Below, in pieces: positions 17,152-25,962 of a stretch of 64,000 bases of DNA. This DNA is from an uncultured Pelagibacteraceae bacterium. GTDB lineage: Bacteria; Pseudomonadota; Alphaproteobacteria; Pelagibacterales; Pelagibacteraceae. The stretch's first letter is position 1, and every line of letters starts with the position of its first letter. The stretch spans positions 62,001-126,000 of the forward strand of contig CACDMX010000002.1 in NCBI GenBank assembly GCA_902554035.1. The letters are read 5' to 3'. Below the pieces are notes generated by a model. The model was not told where the DNA came from. It ran no database searches and was given only the letters and a program-made list of their open reading frames with translations. Position numbers and translations under genes: made by a program.

Positions 17152-18240
17152 ATGATAATTAGTTCAATTTTAGAAAATAGAGATTTTGAAAAAAGAGTGG
17201 CGATAACGCCAGAGATTGTGAAAAAATATAAAAATTTAGGTTTTGAAGTTCACTTAATAAAAGATTATGCAAATCATCTTGGTATCAATGATAAAGTTTA
17301 TACAGAATCTGGTGCAAAATTTTTTAACAGCCAGAATGAAATAATTAAAAACTCCGATATAATTATACAACATGGCTTACTAAATGATGAACAAGTAACA
17401 AATATGAAAGAAAACCAAATTTTAGTTGGCTCGTTTAATTATCATAAAAATAAAGAGAAAATTCAAAAATTATCCTCAAAAAAAATAAATGTTTTTTCTC
17501 TTGAATTACTTCCCAGAATAACGAGAGCTCAATCTATGGATATACTATCTTCACAGGCAAATCTAGCAGGCTATAAAGCAGTTTTAGAGTCCTTTGCATT
17601 TTTTCAAAAAGCTATCCCAATGATGATGACAGCCGCAGGAACGGTCCCTGCTGCGAAAGTATTAGTTGTTGGAGCAGGTGTAGCTGGACTACAAGCTATT
17701 GCGACTGCCAAAAGAATGGGAGCAATTGTGTTTGCGACAGATGTGAGAATGGCCTCTAAAGAACAAGTTGAAAGTTTAGGTGGAAAATTTTTAACTGTAG
17801 AAGTTGAGGAGAATCTTGAAACAGAAGGTGGTTATGCAAAAGAAGTTTCAGAAGATTTCAAGAAAAAGCAAGAAGAACTTTTGGCTGAAACGCTTAAAAA
17901 AATAGACATAGTTATATGTACTGCATTAATACCTGGAAAGAAAGCGCCTATAATTATAAATGAAAAAATGATAAATGATATGCAGCCAGGATCAGTGATA
18001 TACGACTTAGCTGCCGCACAAGGAGGCAATACTTCTTTTACTGAAGTTGATAAAATAATTGATAAAAATGGTATAAAAATTATGGGTGAAAATAATATTT
18101 TGAATAAGTTGCCAGTTTCTGCTTCAAATCTTTATGCAAAAAACTTATTTAATTTTGTTTCAAATCTTTATGATAAAGAAAATAAAAAAATAAATATTAA
18201 TTTAGAAGATGAGATTATAATGAATACTTTGGTAAAATAA
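17152..18240 (+). CDS. pntAA: NAD(P) transhydrogenase subunit alpha part 1
   Basis: This 362-aa protein is the NAD(H)-binding domain I of the proton-translocating transhydrogenase, which uses the proton motive force to make NADPH from NADH. KRVAITPEIVKKY (about residue 13) and RITRAQSMDILSSQANLAGYKAV (about 122-144) match the alanine dehydrogenase/PntA family. The Rossmann loop is VVGAGVAGLQAI (about 173-184). It lacks membrane helices; these are in the separate pntAB, the alphaproteobacterial split arrangement. pntAB follows after 3 nt and pntB 2 nt later. A 57-nt gap after rpmJ probably holds the promoter. Confidence 0.95.
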   Translation: MIISSILENRDFEKRVAITPEIVKKYKNLGFEVHLIKDYANHLGINDKVYTESGAKFFNSQNEIIKNSDIIIQHGLLNDEQVTNMKENQILVGSFNYHKNKEKIQKLSSKKINVFSLELLPRITRAQSMDILSSQANLAGYKAVLESFAFFQKAIPMMMTAAGTVPAAKVLVVGAGVAGLQAIATAKRMGAIVFATDVRMASKEQVESLGGKFLTVEVEENLETEGGYAKEVSEDFKKKQEELLAETLKKIDIVICTALIPGKKAPIIINEKMINDMQPGSVIYDLAAAQGGNTSFTEVDKIIDKNGIKIMGENNILNKLPVSASNLYAKNLFNFVSNLYDKENKKININLEDEIIMNTLVK

Positions 18241-18243
18241 ACT

Positions 18244-18552
18244 ATGGAAATTGATCCTTTTATATTTAGATTAAGTATATTTATATTATCTATCTTTGTT
18301 GGATATTATGTAGTTTGGAGCGTTACACCTTCATTACATACTCCATTAATGTCTGTTACTAACGCTATTTCATCAGTAATTATTGTGGGAGCAATAATCG
18401 CATCACTTTCAGGAGATGCCGACAAAATTTTTGATACTGCAAATATATTTGGATTTTTGGCTATAGTCCTAGCGGCCGTGAATATATTTGGAGGTTTCCT
18501 AGTGACTCAAAGAATGCTTGCAATGTATAAAAAGAAAAAGAAGGGCAAATAA
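18244..18552 (+). CDS. pntAB: NAD(P) transhydrogenase subunit alpha part 2
   Basis: This 102-aa membrane protein supplies the alpha-subunit part of the proton channel (domain II). Three hydrophobic helices are evident. The motif TPSLHTPLMSVTNAISSVI (about residues 28-46) is the strongly conserved membrane segment of PntAB. A lysine-rich tail ends the protein. It lies between pntAA and pntB in a compact operon. Confidence 0.95.
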   Translation: MEIDPFIFRLSIFILSIFVGYYVVWSVTPSLHTPLMSVTNAISSVIIVGAIIASLSGDADKIFDTANIFGFLAIVLAAVNIFGGFLVTQRMLAMYKKKKKGK

Positions 18553-18554
18553 TT

Positions 18555-19949
18555 ATGTCACCAAATCTATTAGCAGTTTTTTACTTAGTTTCCGGGGTTT
18601 TATTTATTTTGGCTCTTAGAGGGTTATCTTCTCCAGAAACTTCTAGAAAGGGAAATTTATTTGGTATTATTGGAATGGCTATTGCTATTAGTGTTACTCT
18701 GTTATCCGTTGGCAATTTTTCAACTGGATTTTTATACCTTTTAGCATTTCTTTTAATCGGTGGATCTATCGGGGCTTTTATTGCATTTAAAATTCCGATG
18801 ACTGCAATGCCAGAATTGGTAGCTGGATTTCATAGCCTAGTTGGTTTGGCAGCGGTCTTTGTTGCTATTTCAGCTTTTTTAAGTCCTGAGGTTTTTAATC
18901 TCGGCTTTATAGGAAATATTAAATTAGCAAGCTTAATTGAAATGTCTTTAGGTGCATCTATCGGAGCAATAACATTTACAGGATCAATTATAGCTTTTTT
19001 AAAACTTAGAGGCATAATGTCAGGAAACCCAATAACTTTTATAGCTCAACACTATATTAATTTACTTCTAGGTATATCAGTAGCTGTTCTGATTTTTTAT
19101 CTCTGCAAGACTCAATCAGCTAATATTTTTTGGTTTATAATTTTGATATCTTTTTTATTAGGAATTTTATTGATTATACCAATTGGTGGCGCAGATATGC
19201 CAGTTGTTATTTCAATGTTAAATTCATATTCTGGTTGGGCCGCAGCTGGTATTGGTTTTACTTTAGAAAATACAGCTTTAATTATTACAGGTGCATTAGT
19301 TGGATCATCAGGAGCAATATTGTCTTACATAATGTGTAAAGGTATGAATCGTTCTTTCTTTAATGTAATTTTAGGAGGTTTTGGTGGAACAGACAGTTCT
19401 TCATCAACAAAAGGTAAAGAACAAAGACCAGTAAAAAGTGGCAATGCAGATGACGCAGCATTTTTAATGAAAAATGCATCCTCAGTAATTATTGTACCAG
19501 GTTATGGTATGGCAGTTGCTCAAGCGCAACATGCATTAAGGGAAATGGTTGATGCACTAAAAAAAAATGGAGTTAAGGTTTCATATGCTATTCATCCTGT
19601 TGCTGGACGGATGCCAGGACACATGAATGTTTTGCTAGCTGAAGCTAACGTGCCATATGATGAAGTATTCGAGTTAGAAGAAATAAACAATAATTTTTCA
19701 AACTGCGATGTAGCATACGTAATTGGAGCAAACGATGTGACTAATCCTGTGGCGAAAACAGATCCACAAAGTCCTATTTATGGAATGCCAATTTTAGATG
19801 TTGAAAAATCTAAGTCAGTTTTATTTGTTAAAAGAAGTCTTTCGCCAGGATATGCTGGAATAGATAATGATTTATTTTATAGAGATAATACTTTAATGTT
19901 GTTTGCAGATGCAAAAAAAATGACAGAAGAAATATCTAAAAGTCTATAA
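18555..19949 (+). CDS. pntB: NAD(P) transhydrogenase subunit beta
   Basis: This 464-aa subunit carries most of the membrane domain II helices and the soluble NADP(H)-binding domain III at its C-terminus. Domain III starts after KGKEQRPVKSG (about residue 287) and has the NADP loop VPGYGMAVAQAQH (about 315-327), then HPVAGRMPGHMNVLLAEA and GANDVTNPVAK. These are strict PntB signatures, and the length matches the family. It follows pntAB by 2 nt and precedes the transaldolase gene by 6 nt. Coupling NADPH supply to a pentose-phosphate enzyme in one operon is sensible. Confidence 0.95.
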   Translation: MSPNLLAVFYLVSGVLFILALRGLSSPETSRKGNLFGIIGMAIAISVTLLSVGNFSTGFLYLLAFLLIGGSIGAFIAFKIPMTAMPELVAGFHSLVGLAAVFVAISAFLSPEVFNLGFIGNIKLASLIEMSLGASIGAITFTGSIIAFLKLRGIMSGNPITFIAQHYINLLLGISVAVLIFYLCKTQSANIFWFIILISFLLGILLIIPIGGADMPVVISMLNSYSGWAAAGIGFTLENTALIITGALVGSSGAILSYIMCKGMNRSFFNVILGGFGGTDSSSSTKGKEQRPVKSGNADDAAFLMKNASSVIIVPGYGMAVAQAQHALREMVDALKKNGVKVSYAIHPVAGRMPGHMNVLLAEANVPYDEVFELEEINNNFSNCDVAYVIGANDVTNPVAKTDPQSPIYGMPILDVEKSKSVLFVKRSLSPGYAGIDNDLFYRDNTLMLFADAKKMTEEISKSL

Positions 19950-19955
19950 AACTAA

Positions 19956-20654
19956 ATGAGTACTAAAATTTTTTGTGACATAGCTGAATTAAAACAAATA
20001 CAATTATTTAACAAAAAAAAATTAGTTAAAGGATTTACTACAAATCCAAGTTTGATGAGAAAAGCGGGAGCAAAAGATTACAAAAATTATTCAAAAAAAA
20101 TTTTAAAAATATGTAAAAAAAAACCAGTTTCTTTAGAAGTTTTTGCTGACAATCTTGCGGATATCAAAAGACAAGCATTGTTAATAAACAAATGGGGAAA
20201 AAATGTTTATGTCAAAATACCTATAGTTAATTCAAACGGTAAATTTATGGGTCAAGCTATAAAAGAATTAAATGAAAAAAATATAAAATTAAATATTACA
20301 GCAGTGTATACCGCTAGTCAGACAAAGAAAATTTTGAAAATAATAAACAAAAAAACTAAATTGATTATTTCTATTTTTGCAGGTAGAGCAGCAGATACTG
20401 GAAAAGATCCAGTTCCCGAATTTAAAAAAAGCTTAAAGATGGCTAGTAAATTTAAAAATGTAGAAATTTTATGGGCAAGTGTTAGAGAACCTTATAATTA
20501 CCTTCAAGCAAAACAATTAGGTTGTCAAGTTATAACAATACCACCCAACATTATTGAAAAAATAGAAAAATTTGGAAAATCTTTTGACAAATTAACAAAA
20601 GAAACTGTTAAGGCTTTTCTTGTCGATAGTAAAAAGTCTAGATTTAAAATTTAA
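19956..20654 (+). CDS. tal: transaldolase (short, TalB-like/FSA family)
   Basis: This 232-aa TIM-barrel enzyme moves a dihydroxyacetone unit between sugar phosphates in the non-oxidative pentose phosphate pathway. It has FCDIAELKQI (residues 6-15), GFTTNPSL (about 25-32), the Schiff-base lysine in VYVKIPIV (about residue 89) and SIFAGRAADTGKDP (about 144-157). Its length is that of the short transaldolase/fructose-6-phosphate aldolase group, and transaldolase activity is favoured by family usage. It is the last gene of the pnt run and ends 6 nt before the oppositely oriented tRNA-Met. Confidence 0.88.
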   Translation: MSTKIFCDIAELKQIQLFNKKKLVKGFTTNPSLMRKAGAKDYKNYSKKILKICKKKPVSLEVFADNLADIKRQALLINKWGKNVYVKIPIVNSNGKFMGQAIKELNEKNIKLNITAVYTASQTKKILKIINKKTKLIISIFAGRAADTGKDPVPEFKKSLKMASKFKNVEILWASVREPYNYLQAKQLGCQVITIPPNIIEKIEKFGKSFDKLTKETVKAFLVDSKKSRFKI

Positions 20655-20660
20655 TAAAAT

Positions 20661-20737
<77 letters not shown>

Positions 20738-20741
20738 ATAT

Positions 20742-20936
20742 CTAAATTCTGTTTTTAAGTTTATTTAGCTTTTTAACTCTCTTAATGTTCTCTTGTAGAA
20801 TTCTCTTCTTTTTTTCTGATGGCTTTTCGTATGTGTTTTTTAATTTTATAATCTTAAAGAAACCATCTCTTTGAAGTTTTCTTTTTAAAACTCTAAGAGC
20901 CTGTTCAACATTATTATCTTTTACTTCTATTTTAAT
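20742..20936 (-). CDS. rpsU: 30S ribosomal protein S21 (apparent ATT start)
   Basis: This small basic protein matches bS21. From the proposed start it reads [M]KIEVKDNNVEQALRVLKRKL, then the YEKPSEKKKR segment of the family. The longest conventional frame uses TTG at 20948, but that codon overlaps the only Shine-Dalgarno (GGAGG, 20946-20942). Alphaproteobacterial S21 begins M-x-V-x-V-R/K-DNN, which aligns Met1 with the ATT at 20936-20934, 5 nt after GGAGG. I therefore place the start at ATT, giving 64 aa. It follows trcR by about 56 nt and precedes initiator tRNA by 4 nt. Confidence 0.88.
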   Translation of the reverse strand: MKIEVKDNNVEQALRVLKRKLQRDGFFKIIKLKNTYEKPSEKKKRILQENIKRVKKLNKLKNRI

Positions 20937-20941
20937 AAATA

Positions 20942-20946
20942 CCTCC
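20942..20946 (-). promoter_or_regulatory. Shine-Dalgarno of rpsU
   Basis: GGAGG on the minus strand lies 5 nt before an ATT codon and overlaps the TTG that a gene finder would choose. Its position argues for the ATT start. Confidence 0.65.
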
Positions 20947-20992
20947 AAAAAAAAGATTAGATAACACTTTATATTTTTTATGTCTATTAAAT

Positions 20993-21580
20993 TTACTCAT
21001 AATTAGTTACTTTTGTAGAAAGTTTAGCTTTCTCTTTTTCTTTTTTTTCTCTTTTTATTCTTCTTTCAGCCTTTTCTATAGCATCTATTAGATTTTTTTG
21101 AGTAAATAAATTCATTGCAACTGGATCTTTTGGACTTAAATTATTAAAATTCCAGTAGCTTTTATTTCTAATAGCAACTACAGAATTTTTTGTTATCCCT
21201 ACTAATTTTGCTATCTGAGAATCTTTTAAAATCCCATGATGTTTTATTAGCCAAAGGGCCGAGTCTGGTTTATCCTGTCTTTTAGAAAGCGGAACATACT
21301 TTTTTATTTTTTTATTTTCTGTTGAAATTTCAATATCAGTATTTTGAATTTTTAAAGGCCGATTAGAATCTTTGGATGAAAGTTCAATCTCCTCTTTTGT
21401 TAACTGTCCAGATATTATTGGATTATATGCAATGATTCCTTTGGCCACTTCTCCATCCGCAATACCTTGAACTTCAACTTCATGTAAGTTGCAGAAGTCA
21501 GCTATTTGTTTGAAAGTTAAAGTAGTATTTTCAACTAACCAAATAGCTGTTGCCATGGGCATTAGCGGTGCATTTGACAT
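20993..21580 (-). CDS. trcR: DUF1013 family protein, TrcR-type cell-cycle transcriptional regulator
   Basis: This 195-aa protein belongs to the DUF1013 family of alphaproteobacteria, annotated in databases as cell cycle transcriptional regulator TrcR. It begins SNAPLMPMATAIWLVENTTLTFKQIA and has two helix-turn-helix-like units: TFKQIADFCNLHEVEVQGI (about 23-41) and KDSQIAKLVGITKNSVVAI (about 118-136). A basic, coiled C-terminus follows. The ATG directly abuts the rpmE stop (TAAATG), implying translational coupling. The regulon is not readable from sequence. Confidence 0.82.
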   Translation of the reverse strand: MSNAPLMPMATAIWLVENTTLTFKQIADFCNLHEVEVQGIADGEVAKGIIAYNPIISGQLTKEEIELSSKDSNRPLKIQNTDIEISTENKKIKKYVPLSKRQDKPDSALWLIKHHGILKDSQIAKLVGITKNSVVAIRNKSYWNFNNLSPKDPVAMNLFTQKNLIDAIEKAERRIKREKKEKEKAKLSTKVTNYE

Positions 21581-21811
21581 TTAATTTTTCTTTTCTGCTC
21601 TAAAATTTTGAAACTTTTTATTAAATTTGCTTACACGGCCTTTGTCCAATAATTTTTGTTTTCCACCAGTCCAAGCAGAGTGTGATTTTGGATCGATCTC
21701 TAATTTTAACACTTCGCCCTCAGATCCCCAAGTTGATTTAGTTTCAAACTGTGTTCCGTCAGTCATCTCAACTTTTATTTTGTGGTAGTTAGGGTGCGTG
21801 TCTTTTTTCAT
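21581..21811 (-). CDS. rpmE: 50S ribosomal protein L31, zinc-free
   Basis: This 76-aa protein begins [20 protein letters not shown] and contains [22 protein letters not shown] and [11 protein letters not shown], matching bL31, which bridges the two ribosomal subunits. The zinc-binding cysteines of the E. coli type are absent, as in other alphaproteobacteria. It is 35 nt after suhB, and its stop touches the trcR start codon. Confidence 0.95.
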   Translation of the reverse strand: MKKDTHPNYHKIKVEMTDGTQFETKSTWGSEGEVLKLEIDPKSHSAWTGGKQKLLDKGRVSKFNKKFQNFRAEKKN

Positions 21812-21846
21812 AACGAGACTTATAACAAAACAATTTAGGAAAACAA

Positions 21847-22590
21847 TTAAAAGTTAGATAATTTTTCAAGCATTTTGTCGTTTATTACACTGCTAGCCGC
21901 TGTTATTTTGATATTTTTATTTTTTGAGGTATCAATTTCATTGACTATCCCCCCAGCTTCTTTGACTAAAATGATTCCTGCGGCAATATCCCATAGATTG
22001 AGATTTTTCTGAAAATATCCATCAAATCTCCCTGATGCAACATAAGCCATATCTAAAGCAGCACTACCAGATTTTCTAATATTCAGTTCGGTATTTATAT
22101 TTTCATCTTTTCCTCCAGTTGCAAACAAACAATTTACAACTTCTTTTTTATTTGAAACTTTTATTCTTTGATTATTAAAAAATGCACCATTATTTTTTTC
22201 TGCGTAGAACATTTCATCTTTTATAGGATCATAAATTAAACCTGATACGATCTCTTCATTAGATTTTAAAGCAATTGATATTGCAAAATGAGGAATTCCA
22301 TGTAAAAAGTTTGTTGTCCCATCAATAGGATCAATTATCCAGGTATTATTTTTATCACTGTTTACTTTAGAACCGTCCTCTTCACTTATTATGGAATAAT
22401 TTTTTTTTGCCTTAGATAATTCTTCTATAATTATTTTTTCCGCCTTAGTATCTGCATTAGAAACAAAATCCGAGGGACCTTTAACCGATACTTGTAGTTT
22501 TTCAATTTCACCAAAATCTCTTATAAGATTTTTTGAGGCTTTCTGGCAAGCTTTAATCATTATATTTAAATTTGGAGATATTGAGTTCAT
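21847..22590 (-). CDS. suhB: inositol monophosphatase family protein
   Basis: This 247-aa Mg-dependent, lithium-sensitive-type phosphatase hydrolyses inositol or related sugar monophosphates. The two metal-site signatures are [20 protein letters not shown] (about residues 85-104) and [15 protein letters not shown] (about 200-214). ISEEDGSK supplies the upstream metal glutamates. SuhB also has a role in ribosome assembly in enteric bacteria, and its place between efp and rpmE is compatible with that. It starts 5 nt after efp ends. Confidence 0.93.
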   Translation of the reverse strand: MNSISPNLNIMIKACQKASKNLIRDFGEIEKLQVSVKGPSDFVSNADTKAEKIIIEELSKAKKNYSIISEEDGSKVNSDKNNTWIIDPIDGTTNFLHGIPHFAISIALKSNEEIVSGLIYDPIKDEMFYAEKNNGAFFNNQRIKVSNKKEVVNCLFATGGKDENINTELNIRKSGSAALDMAYVASGRFDGYFQKNLNLWDIAAGIILVKEAGGIVNEIDTSKNKNIKITAASSVINDKMLEKLSNF

Positions 22591-22595
22591 TTTGT

Positions 22596-23156
22596 TTAAA
22601 CTTTTTTAATATATTCAATGGTTCTTGTATCAACTACTATTTCATCTCCCGACTCAATAAATGGAGGAACTTGTATATGAATTCCGTTAGTAAGAGTTGC
22701 AGGTTTATAAGAAGAGGAAACCGTTTGTCCTTTAAGCGCAGCGTCTGTATTTTCAATTTTACATTTTATTTGTTTTGGAAGTTCAACTGACAATGGTTTT
22801 TCATTATAAAAACTAATATTGACCTCTAAATTTTCAGTTAACATTTTGCCTTTTTCTCCTACAGCATCTTTTTTTATATTTATTTGTTCAAATGATTTTG
22901 GATTCATAAAATAGTAATTTTGATCATCCTCATATAAGAAATTATAGGTTACCTCATCTAAAGATGCTTTTTCTAAAGTATCACTAGACCTGAATCTTTC
23001 GTTTAGTTTAGTATTTTTATTAACACTTTTCATTTCAACCTGGGCAAATGCCCCACCCTTTCCAGGCTTAACATGTTGTGTTTTAAGCACTACCCATAAG
23101 TCATCTTTATGTTCTATTAGCATTCCAACCCTGATTTCATTTCCTGATATTTTCAT
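22596..23156 (-). CDS. efp: elongation factor P
   Basis: This 186-aa, tRNA-shaped factor relieves ribosome stalling at proline runs. The N-terminal KOW-like domain carries the tip loop VKPGKGGAFAQVEMKS (about residues 30-45), whose lysine is the usual site of beta-lysylation. The C-terminal OB domains end with GDEIVVDTRTIEYIKKV, typical of EF-P. Its length is standard. The start overlaps thiE by 4 nt. The modifying enzymes EpmA and EpmB are not in the window. Confidence 0.96.
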   Translation of the reverse strand: MKISGNEIRVGMLIEHKDDLWVVLKTQHVKPGKGGAFAQVEMKSVNKNTKLNERFRSSDTLEKASLDEVTYNFLYEDDQNYYFMNPKSFEQINIKKDAVGEKGKMLTENLEVNISFYNEKPLSVELPKQIKCKIENTDAALKGQTVSSSYKPATLTNGIHIQVPPFIESGDEIVVDTRTIEYIKKV

Positions 23157-23776
23157 TTTAATTTTTTAATTGCTTCTATTGGTTTATATTTTTTATTTTT
23201 CCAAATGTAGCCTGAAATAGCTAAAAAGTTAGCTTTATTCAACAAAAGATTTTTATAATTATTTTCATTTATTCCACCAATGGCTACTATTGGTATATTT
23301 GTAATTTTTTTAATAATTTTTAATAATTTGATTTTTGCCCTAAATTTAACTTTTTTTGTTTTTGAGTTATTAAAGGCTCCGATAGCAATATAATCAGCTT
23401 TATTTTTAATCGCTATCCTTACAAGGTTTAAGGAGTTGTGGCATGTTACACCAATTATCTTGTTTTTTAGTATTTTTTTTACATTTATAATTTTCATATC
23501 TTTTTGACCAATGTGGCAACCATCGGAATTTACACTCTTTGCAACATAAGGATCATCATTTACTATAAATTTTACTTTATATTGTTTACAAATATTTTTT
23601 ATTTTTTTTCCAATAATGATTTTGTTTGATTTTGTTTCTCTTTTTAGTCTTAGTTGAAAAAAACTTACTTTTTTTGTTTTAAATATATCTTCTAATTTTC
23701 TAAAAAAACTATTGTTTTTAATTTTATTTGGAGAAATTAAATAAATAAATTTCTTACTAATTATCTTGTTTTTCAA
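23153..23776 (-). CDS. thiE: thiamine-phosphate synthase
   Basis: This 207-aa TIM-barrel enzyme joins HMP-pyrophosphate and thiazole phosphate to thiamine phosphate. The visible signs are FFQLRLK (about residue 39), FIVNDDPYVAKSVNSDGCHIGQ-like substrate and Mg residues (about 75-96), GVTCHN (about 113) and the phosphate loop AIGGI (about 165). The best start is a TTG that overlaps fba by 20 nt. The placement is striking: its product leads to TPP, the cofactor of the transketolase encoded at the head of the same operon. Confidence 0.88.
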   Translation of the reverse strand: MKNKIISKKFIYLISPNKIKNNSFFRKLEDIFKTKKVSFFQLRLKRETKSNKIIIGKKIKNICKQYKVKFIVNDDPYVAKSVNSDGCHIGQKDMKIINVKKILKNKIIGVTCHNSLNLVRIAIKNKADYIAIGAFNNSKTKKVKFRAKIKLLKIIKKITNIPIVAIGGINENNYKNLLLNKANFLAISGYIWKNKKYKPIEAIKKLK

Positions 23777-24773
23777 TATTTTGTGACCATTTTCCTTGAG
23801 CTGCCAATGAACACATTTTAGCTCGATGATTAAATATAGCCTGAGTACCTTTGGTATTTTTAGTATCTTTAGACCAAAACTTTAAAGCACTTTGTTGTAA
23901 GGCTCTTCCGTAAGAATAAGTCATTTTAAAACTAGTATTATTATTTTTGTTTATAGAGTTTAAATTTTCTGTCGCCTCTATCTCTGATTGTCCTCCCGAT
24001 AAAAAAGCTATACCAGGAACTTCTGTTGGCACAGAATCTTTTAAACATTTTAGAGTTAACTCTGCAATTTCATTTGTATTAAGTTTTTCGGAGGCCTTGT
24101 TTCCAGGTAAAATCATATTTGGTTTTAATATAGTGCCTTTAAGATCAACTTTATTTAGAATTAGTTCATCGTAACATTTTTTAATAATCTCAGAAGTTTT
24201 CTTCAAACATTCTTCAGCGTAATGATTGCCATCCATAAGTACCTCTGGCTCTACTATTGGAACCAATCCGTTTTCCTGAGCCAATGCGGCATATCTTGCT
24301 AATGCGTGAGCATTAGAAAAAATTGATAATTTACTTGGGTAATTTTTAGAAATTATATACACGGCTCTCCATTTAGTGAATCTTGCCCCAAGTTTATAAT
24401 ATTCTTTTAATCTTTCTCTTAAATTATCCAAACCCTCTGTAATTTTTTCATCTGGTGAATTAGCTAAAACTTTTGCACCGGTATCAACTTTTATTCCAGG
24501 TATAGCACTTGTTTTAGATATCAAGTCTGGAATTTTTCCACCCAGAGAGCTTGATTGTTTTATTGTCTCATCGTAGAGAATAACCCCACCAATACAAGTT
24601 TTCATACTTTCTGAGGTAAAAAGCGTTTCTCTAAAAGTCAATCTACTTTCTGGAGTTGATTCTACATTAACACTATTTAGTCTTTTAGTCATTGTGCCGG
24701 TACTTTCATCAGCAGCCAATACACCTTTTCCTTCTTCAATAATTTTTAATGCAATATTATTTAGCTCAGACAT
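23757..24773 (-). CDS. fba: fructose-bisphosphate aldolase class I
   Basis: This 338-aa Schiff-base aldolase interconverts fructose 1,6-bisphosphate and two triose phosphates. The N-terminus reads GKGVLAADESTGTMTKRL (about residues 14-31). ARFTKWRAVY (about 139-148) holds one active-site lysine. KGTILKPNMILPG (about 213-225) holds the Schiff-base lysine. FLSGGQSE (about 258) binds phosphate. This is the metal-independent animal-type class I enzyme, common in alphaproteobacteria. It overlaps pgk by 8 nt and thiE by 20 nt. No phosphofructokinase is seen, so gluconeogenic use is likely. Confidence 0.94.
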   Translation of the reverse strand: MSELNNIALKIIEEGKGVLAADESTGTMTKRLNSVNVESTPESRLTFRETLFTSESMKTCIGGVILYDETIKQSSSLGGKIPDLISKTSAIPGIKVDTGAKVLANSPDEKITEGLDNLRERLKEYYKLGARFTKWRAVYIISKNYPSKLSIFSNAHALARYAALAQENGLVPIVEPEVLMDGNHYAEECLKKTSEIIKKCYDELILNKVDLKGTILKPNMILPGNKASEKLNTNEIAELTLKCLKDSVPTEVPGIAFLSGGQSEIEATENLNSINKNNNTSFKMTYSYGRALQQSALKFWSKDTKNTKGTQAIFNHRAKMCSLAAQGKWSQNIEKQDN

Positions 24774-25956
24774 TTTGATTTAATGCCCTTATACCAGGTA
24801 AAGTTTTTCCTTCAAGGTATTCTAAAAAAGCTCCACCAGCAGTTGAAATAAAAGTAAAGCAATTTGATTTTCCAAATTTATTTATTGCTGCAACTGTTTC
24901 ACCACCCCCTGCTACTGAAAAAATTTTATCTTTTGTAGTTTTTATTGAAATAGCTTCTAAAATTTTTTTTGTTCCATCCTGAAAATTTGGATTTTCAAAA
25001 TATCCTGCTGGCCCATTCCACAGTAATGTTTTTGAATTATTTATAATTTTTTCAATAGACGATATAGTTTTTGGACCAATATCTAATATCATTTCATCAT
25101 CTTCTACAGCTTGAACATCTTTTTGTTTTCCTATTCCATCAAGTTTTTTAGAAACAATAACATCTTCAGGCACAACAATTTTACAATTATATTTTTTGGA
25201 ATTTTCAAAAATTTGCTTAACCATATTTTCACTCTCATGCTCACATATTGATTTTCCAACATTTTTACCTGTATGTTTTAAAATCGTATTAGCCATTCCC
25301 CCAACTATTACAACATTATCAAATTTTTTTATTAAATTATTAATAATCTTTATTTTCGTAGAAATCTTTGCACCTCCAATTATGAGAGAGACAGGTTTTT
25401 CAATTTCATTGGTAATTTTTTCTAAAGCACTAATTTCCTCAGTAATTTGAAGACCAAAATAAGATGGAATAAACGAGGTTATTCCATCAATTGAAGCATG
25501 AGATCTGTGTGAACAAGAAAAAGCATCATTTACATAAATATCTCCCAAGTTTGATATTTTTTTTGCAAACTCCATATCGTTAGCTTCTTCCTCTTTATTG
25601 AATCGAATATTCTCAAGCATTGTTATAGATCCATTTGAAGCTTCATTTATTTTAAGTCTTGTATTTTTATCAATTGGTTGTTTATTAAATGAAATATTTT
25701 TATTTAATAAATAAGATAATTTTTCCGAAATAGGCTTTAGTGACATGCCTTCAATAATCTGTCCTTTAGGTCTTCCAATATGTGATAAAATTATAATTTT
25801 AGCTTGTTTTTCCGATAGAAACTTTATCGTTGGTATTATTTTTTCTATTCTAGAAATTTCAGTTATTGCTCCATTTTTCATGGGTACGTTTAGATCAACT
25901 CTTAGCAAAACTTTTTTTCCTTTTAAGTCTAAATCTTTATTTAAAATATTTTTCAT
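24766..25956 (-). CDS. pgk: phosphoglycerate kinase
   Basis: This 396-aa enzyme transfers phosphate between 1,3-bisphosphoglycerate and ADP. The N-domain has VLLRVDLNVPMKNG (about residues 16-29), SHIGRPKG (about 58-65) and NDAFSCSHRSHASIDGI (about 118-134). The C-domain has GGAKISTKI (about 194), LWNGPAGYFE (about 311) and VAGGGETVAA. The length is standard. It lies 6 nt after gap in the tkt-gap-pgk-fba order. Confidence 0.97.
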   Translation of the reverse strand: MKNILNKDLDLKGKKVLLRVDLNVPMKNGAITEISRIEKIIPTIKFLSEKQAKIIILSHIGRPKGQIIEGMSLKPISEKLSYLLNKNISFNKQPIDKNTRLKINEASNGSITMLENIRFNKEEEANDMEFAKKISNLGDIYVNDAFSCSHRSHASIDGITSFIPSYFGLQITEEISALEKITNEIEKPVSLIIGGAKISTKIKIINNLIKKFDNVVIVGGMANTILKHTGKNVGKSICEHESENMVKQIFENSKKYNCKIVVPEDVIVSKKLDGIGKQKDVQAVEDDEMILDIGPKTISSIEKIINNSKTLLWNGPAGYFENPNFQDGTKKILEAISIKTTKDKIFSVAGGGETVAAINKFGKSNCFTFISTAGGAFLEYLEGKTLPGIRALNQNV

Positions 25957-25962
25957 AAAAAA

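Noticed and set aside
23777..24000. TPP riboswitch in front of thiE
   Set aside because: The thiE start lies inside fba coding sequence; there is no untranslated leader and I saw no TPP-aptamer consensus.
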